From Dipetalonema caudispina (lineage: Eukaryota; Nematoda; Chromadorea; Rhabditida; Onchocercidae): 51,084 nucleotides of DNA. The stretch is from assembly GCA_013365325.1 (NCBI GenBank), contig JABVXV010000397.1, positions 1 through 51,084 of the forward strand. Reading direction: 5' to 3'. Shown piece by piece: positions 1 through 9,943 of the stretch. The first letter of the stretch is position 1, and the number at the start of each line of letters is the position of its first letter. The position numbers were made by a program, and so were the translations under genes. The notes under the pieces were generated by a model that made no database searches, was not told the DNA's origin, and worked only from the letters and a program-made list of their open reading frames with translations.

Positions 1-1914
1 TTTGATTTTTTACCTGTAAAAGTTTCAGATCAATCCAAACATGCATTTGAAACTTACATAAAATGTACTGTTGAAAATATTCGGAATCAATCGCAGCACA
101 ATGAACATACTTTGAGCTATTCAACCAAAATTTTGGCACAACAAATCTTTCTACGGCCCGATTTCATAGATATTGCTGATCGATATAATGCTTACGAGTT
201 AATAGAGATCAATTCGGCTCCACCAATGCAGGCAGATGAAGTACTATTACATCTTTAATTCAATTAATTTTAAATTTTGAAAAAGGAAATTCATTTAAGA
301 GTTTTTTTTGAATTTTAGATTTCCTCGGGTTATAAACGAATCGACAAATCAACACACCAAACTTTCTGTAATTTGCAGCTAATTTTAAGCAATTTCCATA
401 ATATTTGTATTAAAAAAAGTTGAACATTTTACAGATATTATTAAGTTGGATCGGACAATACGAAGGTTTCGGAGCCGCTAATTTGATTCTTATACCTATG
501 TGCAATTTATTCTTACTTAGTGGAACATATTTCGCTGACAACTGGCAATATGAATTCCAACGAATGAATTATACGTCGTCTTTCCATTTGACACCATCGC
601 AAAGAATTAATGTAAATTGATAACAACATTAATTTGTATAATCGCCTTGCAAGAATTGATAAGTCCAAATGATAATGGGTTAAGTCACACCTCGTGACCT
701 GTTTTTATCCACCTGACCTCGTTAAATTTATAGAAAATCAAAACATTAATCAGTATAACACTGCACAAAGCTTTAGAGACGAAGTGCGCTTTAATTTTGG
801 ATGAAATTGGCTATTTTCAGGTACGAATGATGGAAAGGAGGGCGCAATTTCCATACTACGAAGATCAACAAGTGCAAGTGGTTTCGTTACCGTTGAAAAA
901 TTCCAGAATGCAAATGTTAATTATTCTGCCCAAACAAGTATTCGGACTAGCAAAGCTTGAAGATGAACTTACAGGAGAGAAATTATTCAGTTATGCTAGC
1001 GCACTTAACGTATCCGACAAAATTACGGTATGTTGTAATTTCGCCTTTGCGATGCTTCTTTACTTCGGCCGTTTAGACTAAACAGCATTGTCATTTTCAA
1101 TATTAAAATTAAAATAGATATTTGAAAGTCCATCAGGATTTATTAATCTTTAATATTCTTTTCTTGTGCTGGTTGTTTCAATTTATGAAATCTTTCAAGA
1201 TTTTAATCGGTTTTATTTCAGGTCAGAATTCCAAAATTCGAGTTCGTTAAAAGACAATCTTTGTCAGATAAGCTGAAGAAGATAGGAATGCAATCAATGT
1301 TGAATGAATTTGCTGATTTTTCCGGCATTTCCGATCACACACTATTAGTTGAACAAGAAAACGTCGGAAATAAAGCTTATCTCAAGGTTTTTGGTCTCAC
1401 TTTAATTTAAATACTTTTTAGTCACTTCCAAACTTTATCTTGAACTAATTCCACGGACTGATAAGTTCAATTGCTTTCCGCAAAGAGACTGTCAGACGAA
1501 CACGATGTATGCGCTGAACTTCGAAATTCATTTAATCAATTAATTGTTAAATATATGTTTCAAATAAAATCTATCCATCAATTCTATGATAAACAATTAA
1601 AAATAAAAAAATATTGAATTCAGATTAATGAGAAAGGAATCAATCACGAAAACTCAGAAATACCAATAAGTGATGATATGGAAATGGAAATCGATATGGG
1701 AGGAAAAATATTTAATGCCAGTCATCCTTTTCTTTATACAATTACTGACGATCGTGGAGTTATTCTGTGGATTGGACGCTTTACAGGAAGAGATGAACGA
1801 ATGATTCTCGGAAATAGAAGAAGAAATGAAGAAATGATTTTCAAAAACTTACTGAAAGAGCTGAAAACGGAGAATGTGGAACTACGGAGAGAGATGACAA
1901 ATCCTGCTGCATAA
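1..1914 (+). CDS. Serpin (3' part of gene, five exons; 5' end outside window)
   Basis: Inferred exons: 1-240, 435-611, 821-1027, 1222-1386 and 1624-1914 (stop TAA at 1912-1914). All four introns have GT...AG ends and all junctions are phase 0, giving about 359 visible residues. The protein shows serpin landmarks in order: a helix region with ETYIKCTVENIR; a strand block with FLLSGTYFADNWQYEFQ, where family members have NAIYFKGxWxxxF; VRMMERRAQFPYYEDQQV, matching the usual QMMxQxGxFxYxED; a VRIPKFEF strand; ADFSGISD; and the C-terminal FNASHPFLYTI followed by ILWIGRF. These order and spacing match the serpin fold, a secreted or intracellular protease-inhibitor family. About 60 N-terminal residues should lie upstream of the window. 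The hinge before the reactive loop (INEKGINHENSEIP) lacks the small, Ala-rich residues of inhibitory serpins, so a non-inhibitory role is likely. After WIGRF there is a charged tail of about 40 residues that ordinary serpins lack. Family call is firm; subfamily and target protease are unknown. Confidence 0.88.
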
Positions 1915-2061
1915 GCATTGTTGGATGATACTATGGATGTTGCTTTTTTTGTGGATGATATTAGGAATAGCTGAGGAATGATAATATCATTTGATTAATT
2001 CTGCAAATGATGAATGCAGAAGATCCATTCTCAATTACGTAACTTTCGAACCCGCTGTCAG

Positions 2062-2075
2062 ATTTAATAAAATCT
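2062..2075 (+). promoter_or_regulatory. Possible poly(A) signal of the serpin gene
   Basis: An AATAAA hexamer sits about 150 bases after the serpin stop codon (in ATTTAATAAAATC). In this AT-rich DNA such hexamers arise often by chance, so position is the only support. Confidence 0.3.
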
Positions 2076-3160
2076 CGAGAAACCGGTTGTATCAGCTACA
2101 GAATTCTGAAGAACAGAAAAAAAAGGTGAATGCAGCGGTAGCTATTTACATCAGGTGAAACCATAATTAATCAAAAACTCACTTTGTATTTGATGGATTC
2201 TTGCAACACGAATTTTCCTTCTATGTACTATGTAAAACTACTACCAGTCAATCAGTCAAGTAACCGGAATATTGCGGAAGAAAAATTCATTTAATGCTAA
2301 ATAACCCATCTTGAAGAAATTAGCATTTGTACTATCATTGATTGTTCAGATCATTAATAAGGAATAATCCCAGTAACAGCAAAGTTATTGAGAATCAATT
2401 AGTTCTAGGACCAATTGATCAATCAATATGTGCAAACTATGATAGAATATAAATGAATATTCTTATCATTTCTTATTCAATTTACCAGTCGTATGTCAAA
2501 CTTCGTCTTATACATCTTCCACTCAATCAATTTTGCTCTGAAATTCCCCAGAAAGCTCTCAATGATAGGTCAATTAAAGATTTGCGAAGTTTGTTGTACT
2601 GAAGCTCCTGCTTCTAATGTCTATCACATAATTCAATCGCCTGAAAATGCATTATTTTTCATTTCTTTGCCTAAATTTCATCCCTTTTAACACTTTTCTT
2701 TAAAATCTTCTATTACTAATATTAAGTTGCAAGTGGAATATGCGGTATTTCTGCGGTATTTCCGCAATTTCTCCTCCGCCTCTACCTCGTCAAAAATTTG
2801 CCGCGTTTGCCATCGTTGTTGCTGCTTGGTATCTATACAGCAAGGTACCTAGTATCACCCGCTACACGGAGGAGATACCCTCATCATATTCATTTTCAAA
2901 TCTATTAACCTGATTTCTTACTCATTCCGTTCTTCCAAGTGAACTAGTAGATTCCTGAATCCGATCTTGCCAGATCAAAACCTTTACTTATTAATTTAAT
3001 TCGAAAGTGTAGTGAAAGTTGATAGGATTAGGAGTGGAAGTTGATTGATTTTCTGGCTGATTTCTGATGTGTATTGGTACAGAGAATCAAGAGAATCAAC
3101 AGAGAATCAAACCAGTAATTTATTTTGGTAATATATTATTTGACAGTAGAATTTAATTAG

Positions 3161-3318
3161 AATAACAGGCAAATTGAATAAAAATAGAGTCGATCCAATA
3201 GCTACTGCTCGGAGTCAACCCGATTGTGATAATTGTTGTAATAACAGGTAAATTGAACTTGAGTTTGTCGATCCAATAGTGACTGCTCGGAGTCAACCCA
3301 ATTGTGAGATCTGTTCCA
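3161..3318. repeat. Tandem duplication, two copies of about 79 bp
   Basis: Copy 1 starts at 3161 and copy 2 at 3240. Both begin AATAACAGG(C/T)AAATTGAA and share CGATCCAATAG, ACTGCTCGGAGTCAACCC and ATTGTGA. They differ by scattered substitutions and a one-base length change, so the duplication is not recent. The block is GC-richer than its flanks and may be part of an unidentified dispersed repeat. Confidence 0.85.
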
Positions 3319-3390
3319 GGTCCGGAGGTAGACCGGTTAAATAGGTAAATAAGTTAGTGGGAGTGGTCAACAGGAAGCATTGTTTTAACT

Positions 3391-3490
3391 TTGGCGTAAA
3401 CATATGACACAAAAGACACCTCTGGCGTAAACATATGACACAAAGGACAATGTTTACAATCTTAGCTTATGTATATGAAACAAAGGACAT
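3391..3490. repeat. Short degenerate direct repeats, about 31 bp, three copies
   Basis: TGGCGTAAACATATGACACA starts at 3392 and again at 3423, a period of 31 bases, each followed by AA(A/G)GACA. A third, more diverged unit near 3464 reads TTATGTATATGAAACAAAGGACA. It lies just after the 79-bp duplication, so both may belong to one decayed repetitive element. Confidence 0.75.
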
Positions 3491-3670
3491 ACATTATTGA
3501 AAACATGTAAATAAAGGTCAGTACATTGTTTGGATTTGAAGTTGACCTTTCCTAACCACAAATGACAAAGACGTATTGTGTTAATAATCTCATCTTAGAT
3601 AAGAGAGAGTATAAGTTAAAGGATTTATGTTAATAAATTTAATTATAGGAGATATATTATTCCATCCTTC

Positions 3671-3696
3671 GCGAAGGTTATTCGAATAACTTTCGC
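3671..3696. repeat. 26-bp near-perfect palindrome
   Basis: Two 13-base arms meet with no spacer around TTCGAA. Twelve of 13 positions pair by Watson-Crick rules and one is G-T. It could be an element terminus or a dyad binding site; nothing next to it decides. Confidence 0.7.
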
Positions 3697-5258
3697 AATA
3701 GAAAGTATAATAGATTTCTTCGAATAGTAGCACAAAAGATTAAGTTACTGCAACAAATACCAATCAAGTTATATTTACTTAAAAAATGTAAACAAATTAT
3801 ACATCTATAAAGAGCAGAACAGCAGTAGAATAAAAAAGACGATAATTAACAGATATTAACAAAACAAATTCCAAACTTATCACTATAAATATCTTTGCTA
3901 AAAGTTGGGGAATGTTTGAGAAGAGGAGGTTGATCAAAATTTTTCAGTGATTAATCTATCAAATCAATTATTTTAATTTTTTAATCTATGTCCACTTTAC
4001 CCTTCCCTATATTAATTTATGAAAGAGTAGAATGATCGAAAGATCTCGATCATCAGTTTATTCCTTAACCTATGAACCATTAGCGGATCGACCATTGTTC
4101 GCTGCCAAACTGTAACAACTTCTATTGATTGTTCGAATATTCATTTACATCGTTCACATAAAATTCTTGTCTCACCAAAAGTTTTCTGTTCCTTTCAAAT
4201 TCCTTCCAATTCACAAATTATTCAATTTCATCCCTAAAAATCATTTGCCATCATATTTCTATTCTGTCATCCAGAAATACTATATTATGGTTTAAATCAA
4301 AATTTGATAATTAAATGAAATTTTCTTTCCAACGATATCAAACAATGAAAAAAAACCTTTTTACCTACCTAATGTATATCCAACAGTGCTGTAAACAATG
4401 CTCACATCATCATGAAGTTACATAATTTGATGTTATACTGTTCAAATAAAAGCCAAGTGTTTGGCTAAGTTAAAAAAAAAAAAGTGCTATATAGTACATG
4501 CGTGTTTCACCTTCTTGAAACTTTAAAGAATTTGATTCATTTCCCATTTCTTGGCATTATTCATAATTCATTCATTCCAAATTTAGCAGACTAAATCTTT
4601 AACGCATATTTGAATATGTGTTAATCAGTTAAATGTTATTTCATTTTTTTTTTTTTTTTTTAAAGTGTAAAATTGTAAGTGAATGAAATATCTGCTAATT
4701 TAGGATAATTAAACTGAATATATTGGCCAATGATTATGAAAACACTAACAATTGATGAACAATATTTTATAGATTTTAGCAAAGCAAAATATTATGATCA
4801 AAGTTTAGCAAATTGAAAAAGTTGATGGTTATAAAAGGTTGTTAGTAGATAATAGTAATGATAATGATAATTCATAAAATTTAATCTACCGTTTATAATT
4901 CCTATTTCTTCCTGTTGAACAGTTTTGGTTCATCCGATTTTCATGCCATTTCCGAGTTTTATCGTTTAGCCAATTGTAATTGACGACCATTAAAAATCTC
5001 GAAGTTTTATCGCTAAGAAAATAAGAAAGAAATTAAACTAATTCTGATCTATCAAAATTAGATTTTCGATAAAATATGTATCTGTAACTTTTCCATCATT
5101 TTAAAAAAAAATTAGTTTTGGTAATGATAAAACGAAAAACTTTAAACTTATAAATCAAAATTAAGAAAACTTTTTTTTTTTTTCTCATAAACTAATGGAA
5201 GCCTTTTTTTTTTTTTTTTTTTTTTTTATTCCACAATGATCATAATAAGATTGGTATC

Positions 5259-5294
5259 ATTTGAATATCATTCAAATTTGAATGATATTCAAAT
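5259..5294. repeat. 36-bp perfect palindrome
   Basis: The arm ATTTGAATATCATTCAAA is followed directly by its exact reverse complement, with no spacer, so every one of 18 positions pairs. It lies between T-rich runs in intergenic DNA. Confidence 0.9.
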
Positions 5295-5762
5295 TTGCGC
5301 TTCAATTTTTTGATCCTTATATCACATTCAATAGAATTCAAAAAAAAATTTTTTTTTTTTTCTTTCCTCTTAAAGACAAAATCAATATGACATGCTTGCT
5401 GATGATACAAATATATCAACCATTTTAAAAATGGTACGGCCATTTATTTCTCCATCATTCAAATAGCTCCACCACCATCATCATCATCACCATCTCATCT
5501 GTTTCTTCATTCTTTTCTCTTATTTCTTCTCATTTATAGTTTTTTTTTTTTTTTTTTTTTTTTTTGTTCTCATCGAAAAATTTCATAATTTTTTATCATT
5601 TTTCTTTTCTCTTCTAAAATTTTAAAATCTTTTTTCATTTCTTCTTTCTCATTTTAAAATTTCAAATTTTTTTTTTTCTTTACGTTATTAAAAAGTTCCA
5701 AACTTCTCACAATTATTACATTATCAATAAAGATTCATATATGTACACCGATTTATATTATC

Positions 5763-5824
5763 AATAGATGTATGTATCTATATGTATGTGTATGTGTGTA
5801 TGTGTGTATGTATGTATGTATGTG

Positions 5825-5856
<32 letters not shown>

Positions 5857-5882
5857 TGTTTGTATGTATGTGTGTATGTTTG
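5763..5882. repeat. (TATG)n/(TG)n microsatellite
   Basis: Imperfect TATG and TGTG units run for about 120 bases, with uninterrupted TATG near 5830-5858. No coding content. Confidence 0.9.
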
Positions 5883-6115
5883 GATAGTACGACATCGATT
5901 TCATTTCATCGCTTTGTAGTCCAACATTGAGAGGTATATTGTGGGAGGTGGAAATTCTGCGTAACCTTTTCCCCCATCAAAAGACAAAATGCGAAAGATT
6001 TTCAATGTCAATTATTATTGTTATTTATGCTTTTCTCATAGATTGTCTTCAATTTCCTCAATTTCAATCTCTTTTAATCTATTCAATTTTCATCTTCCTT
6101 CCAATCATCTTAAAT

Positions 6116-6318
6116 CCTGACCTTTTTCAATCTTCTTAGTCTTCTTACTCCTGACCTTTTTCAATCTTTTTAGTCTTCTTACTCCTGACCTTTTTCAATC
6201 TTCTTAGTCTTCTTACTCCTGACCTTTTTCAATCTTCTTAGTCTTCTTACTCCTGACCTTTTTCAATCTTCTTAGTCTTCTTACTCCTGACCTTTTTCAA
6301 TCTTCTTAGTCTTCTTAC
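6116..6318. repeat. 34-bp minisatellite, about six copies
   Basis: CCTGACCTTTTTCAATCTT recurs at 6116, 6150, 6184, 6218, 6252 and 6286, exactly 34 bases apart. The rest of each unit is CTTAGTCTTCTTACT. Copies are almost identical, with a TTT/CTT change in the second, so the array is young or homogenised. The preceding bases (6040-6115) contain looser versions such as TTCAATCTCTTTTAATC that may be its source. Confidence 0.95.
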
Positions 6319-7870
6319 CTTCTTTATCTTCTGAATTCTTACTTTTTTTTTGTTTTTACCTGCTCGACCTTTTCCATTCGCATCCCTTTTAATTTTTAAG
6401 CGCATTAATTTCTCTTTTTAGAATTTTCCATTGATATATTTCATTTAATGAATTAGGTTTATTTAAATTTTTATCTGAATTTTTGACACAGTATCAAATT
6501 TATTTTTTTTTTTTTTTTTTTTTTTTGGTGGTTTTTGATTTAAAACGAAGATAGAATAAATTTATTGATAATTCATATTATTCCACTCTTCAATAATTCT
6601 TCATACAGTTGGCCACAATTAATGTATTTGGTTTAATTAAGAAAACACCTAAGAAAAGTTTCCTTTCTTCCTTTTTTTTTTCTGAAAGGAATAAAATTTA
6701 TAAATTGTAACATCTCTATGAATTAAAGTAGTTAGCTAACAAGAAATTTAGCAATATTTTTTCCCATTAAATTTTATTTTTTAAAATTTTTTTCTTTTTT
6801 TAATTCGAAATTTTATTAATTTTTTCTCACTGCATAACAAAACTTTGATTTGTTTGATTGATAATTACCAGTGTGAATTTATCAACACGTATATATATAT
6901 ATATATATGTATTTAATTACATATTTTTGCATTTTTTGTTTTTAAATAAATAACAAAAAGAGAGAAAGAAAAAGTAAAAAGAAGAGAGAATAATGGAAGA
7001 ATAATTCACATTGTAATTTTTATTGAGTTACTTGAAATGAATATAGGTAAAGGAGAATTTGAGTAGAAAATTGAAAGGAATAATTAATCATATCTAATTG
7101 GTGATTTTAAATTTAGCTATTGGTGGTAATTTTACATCGAATTTTTGAGTTGATCAGAAAATTTGGACATATTTACTTTACATGTAAACTGAATAATATT
7201 TGGAAATTTCTATGATATATAAAAATTTGTGTCAAATTAAGGAATTTTATTACACGTCGACATATCTCTGTATCGTATATATCCATTATTACTATGTAAA
7301 ATTTCAACTGGTAGTTTAAAAATTTTTCGATTAATTAATATTACTCAAGTCAAACAGTAAATATTGCTAATTAATCAGTCAATTATTTGTATTATTGACC
7401 ACTGAATAGTAAATCATACCATTATACAAAAAAAGAAAAAAAATTAAAAAAAAATAATGACGATTAATATTTTATTCTTTAAGAACGATAATTGCTACTT
7501 AATTTCTTTAATTAATCCATTGGAAATTGAAAAATAATGATTGTCATATAAATTTGTGAACATGGAAGGATGAGGTGATAATTCGCAAGCGCTCTCGTCC
7601 TGTTTTGTTTCCAATCATTGTCACATCATCATTGTCACCGTTGTTTATATTAGCTGATGTGACTAATGCACCAAACTTTTACCATCGATTCTTTTATCAA
7701 TCCTTTCTAGCTTCATTAATGATTAATTATCATCTCTTTTTTGCCAATGTTATTATCAAGCAAAATTATCGTTAACATTTTTATTCTTGTTATTATCATC
7801 ATCATTAGCATTGATTTTAATTATTCTCGTTATCATTTCGTTGAAACTATAATATCAGAATCAATAAATG

Positions 7871-7897
7871 AATACGATATATTAAATATATCGTATT
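7871..7897. repeat. 27-bp inverted repeat with one-base centre
   Basis: AATACGATATATT and its exact reverse complement flank a single A, giving a 13-base-pair stem. No promoter or gene edge is next to it. Confidence 0.8.
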
Positions 7898-8139
7898 ATA
7901 TTTTAGTAATGATAAAAGACAAATGAATGTAGTAACTAATTAGTATTATTAATTTATAATTACTCTTACAATTCTAAATTATGCATTAATACATTTTTAA
8001 AATACGAACCGAAAAAAAAAAAAAAAAGAATCAGACAATTTTATCATTTTTAATAATATTACAACAAAATTCGTTGATTGATTGGTTGGAATAAATGTGA
8101 AATGATAACAGAAACATTTTAAGCAAATATGCAATAATC

Positions 8140-8170
<31 letters not shown>

Positions 8171-9131
8171 AGATTTATCTTTTTTTTTTTCTTTTTAATT
8201 TAAACGATGTTGTCTTAAATATCAACTACATATATTTGTATGTTAAATAGAAATTGTGAAAAGGCGTCATTTTGGTTTATTTCTCGAAAAATATTTTATA
8301 CAAAAAAAAAAAGAAAAAAAGAAAGTGTTATTTTGATGCCGATCATTTGGCCCAAATTTTAATGTTACTGTATTTTGTAAAATAATTAATTTAATTATAG
8401 GTAGGAGAAAAGAAACGGGAGAAAAAAAGGATGATAATGGAGAAATTGCTGCAACTATTAATAGTATTAATGATGTTAATTGTATGTTTATAATTATATG
8501 ACCAATAAAAATTACAGACAATAATCACTGCTGCAAAAATGTAGTAAAAATGTTGTTAAAGTTATTTTCATTAAAATATGTTCATAATATTAATGATATA
8601 GCAGTGATAGTAATTATGATGATAAGTGATTATTATGATATTATGATTTTACAAAATATATGTTAAATCTATAAAAATATGGTGATTAATTTTGTTACCA
8701 CCAATAATGATAATTAATTATGACGGTGATAAGCGATTAGATGAAACAAATATTAAATTATTAAATAGTCCAATATTGATATATCATTTTTTTCTAATCA
8801 TTGTTTTTATATGTTTAATAATTACAACAATAAAAAAAAAAAGAAATGATTGATTCATCGATGTTTATTTATTCGTTTTCTTTTCTATTAGTTTTCCATT
8901 TTTTTCCTATTATTATTTCATAATTATGTTTTTTTATTTTAATATTAAAATGAAAAAAATTGCATAAATATAAAATGGGAAAGGTTTTTGTTTGATTTAT
9001 GAATAATTCTTTGAAATTTATGCATTTTAATAACAAAATGTTATTCCCAAAAGTTTTTGCTTACTTTTTTCAGGTTAACACGAAATTTTCCAAAATTTTA
9101 ATCATTTTGGCTAAATTATTTCATTGATTTT

Positions 9132-9164
<33 letters not shown>

Positions 9165-9452
9165 GAAACTATCGTTACTGTTGCTATGGTGATTACATTC
9201 ATATACTTAATATTAGTAAAGTAATTACCATCTAATTTGTGCAATATCAATTCGTTAGGTTTTTTTATAATTTTTATTAACATTAATATTCGAATTTTCT
9301 AATTTTTATTAACATTAGTAATGCTGTATACATATAATCAAAACCATTAGTATAATTGCAATTACTAAACTATAACTGTATGTTGGTATGATAATAATTA
9401 TCATAATTATTTCAATAATAAATTATATGATTACATCTATTCTAGTTTGTTT

Positions 9453-9540
9453 TCATTTATTATTATTATCACTATCATTATCATTATCGTTATCGTTATC
9501 GCTATCGTTATCATTATTATCATTATTAGTATTATTATTG
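9453..9540. repeat. Degenerate (TTATCR)n microsatellite
   Basis: TTATTATTATCACTATCATTATC-like units with C/G variants run for almost 90 bases upstream of the SLC6-like gene. The long Leu/Ser open frame through it is an artefact of the repeat. Confidence 0.75.
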
Positions 9541-9837
9541 TTATTACAGCAGATTAACAACAATTTTAAAAGACATTTTAACCTTTTTCTCTGTCAATCT
9601 TTAATGATATATTGCCGTTACGAATTCACTCCAATCTATTATATGCGTTCAGCCAAAATAATATTCCATTTTCTGAATGCCTTATAGTAAAATACTGATT
9701 TGGAAATTGATTATTTTTAATTCTGCTACTATTACTATTTAATCTAATTATCATTCATAAGTAAACAAAAAAAGAACCATTATTCTTATTAAATAATCAC
9801 GATAAATAACGAATATTATCGATTCCCATTATTTATT

Positions 9838-9929
9838 ACAACTATCACCACTATCATCTCTACTACAACAACAACAACTACTACTATTACTACCATTACT
9901 ACCTACTACTACTACTACTACTACGACTG
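9838..9929. repeat. (ACT/ACA)n trinucleotide repeat just before the SLC6-like start codon
   Basis: Runs of ACA and ACT, with seven ACT-type triplets at 9905-9928, end 15 bases before ATG 9944 and are in frame with it. Depending on the true start they are 5' leader or would code Gln/Leu/Thr-rich sequence. Variation in repeat number could move the start region. Confidence 0.8.
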
Positions 9930-9943
9930 TTATCACAATCATT

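Larger units (their letters stand above)
1915..9943. other. Intergenic region of about 8 kb, repeat-rich, no convincing gene
   Basis: Between the serpin stop and the first SLC6-like exon I see no open frame with protein character or credible exon chain. Short open frames here are built from T/A runs or microsatellites. The stretch 2730-2890 is more complex and GC-richer than its surroundings, but no frame in it is recognisable. The rest holds the tandem repeats, palindromes and minisatellite listed separately, plus T runs of 15-30 bases (for example near 5204-5227, 5541-5565, 6501-6526, 8145-8167 and 9131-9160). Promoter elements of the SLC6-like gene could lie in the last kilobase but cannot be told apart from background. 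Confidence 0.6.

Noticed and set aside
9388..9687. Plus-strand frame with a Leu/Ser repeat resembling a membrane segment
   Set aside because: It comes from the TTATC-type microsatellite and has no start or splice support linking it to the SLC6-like gene.
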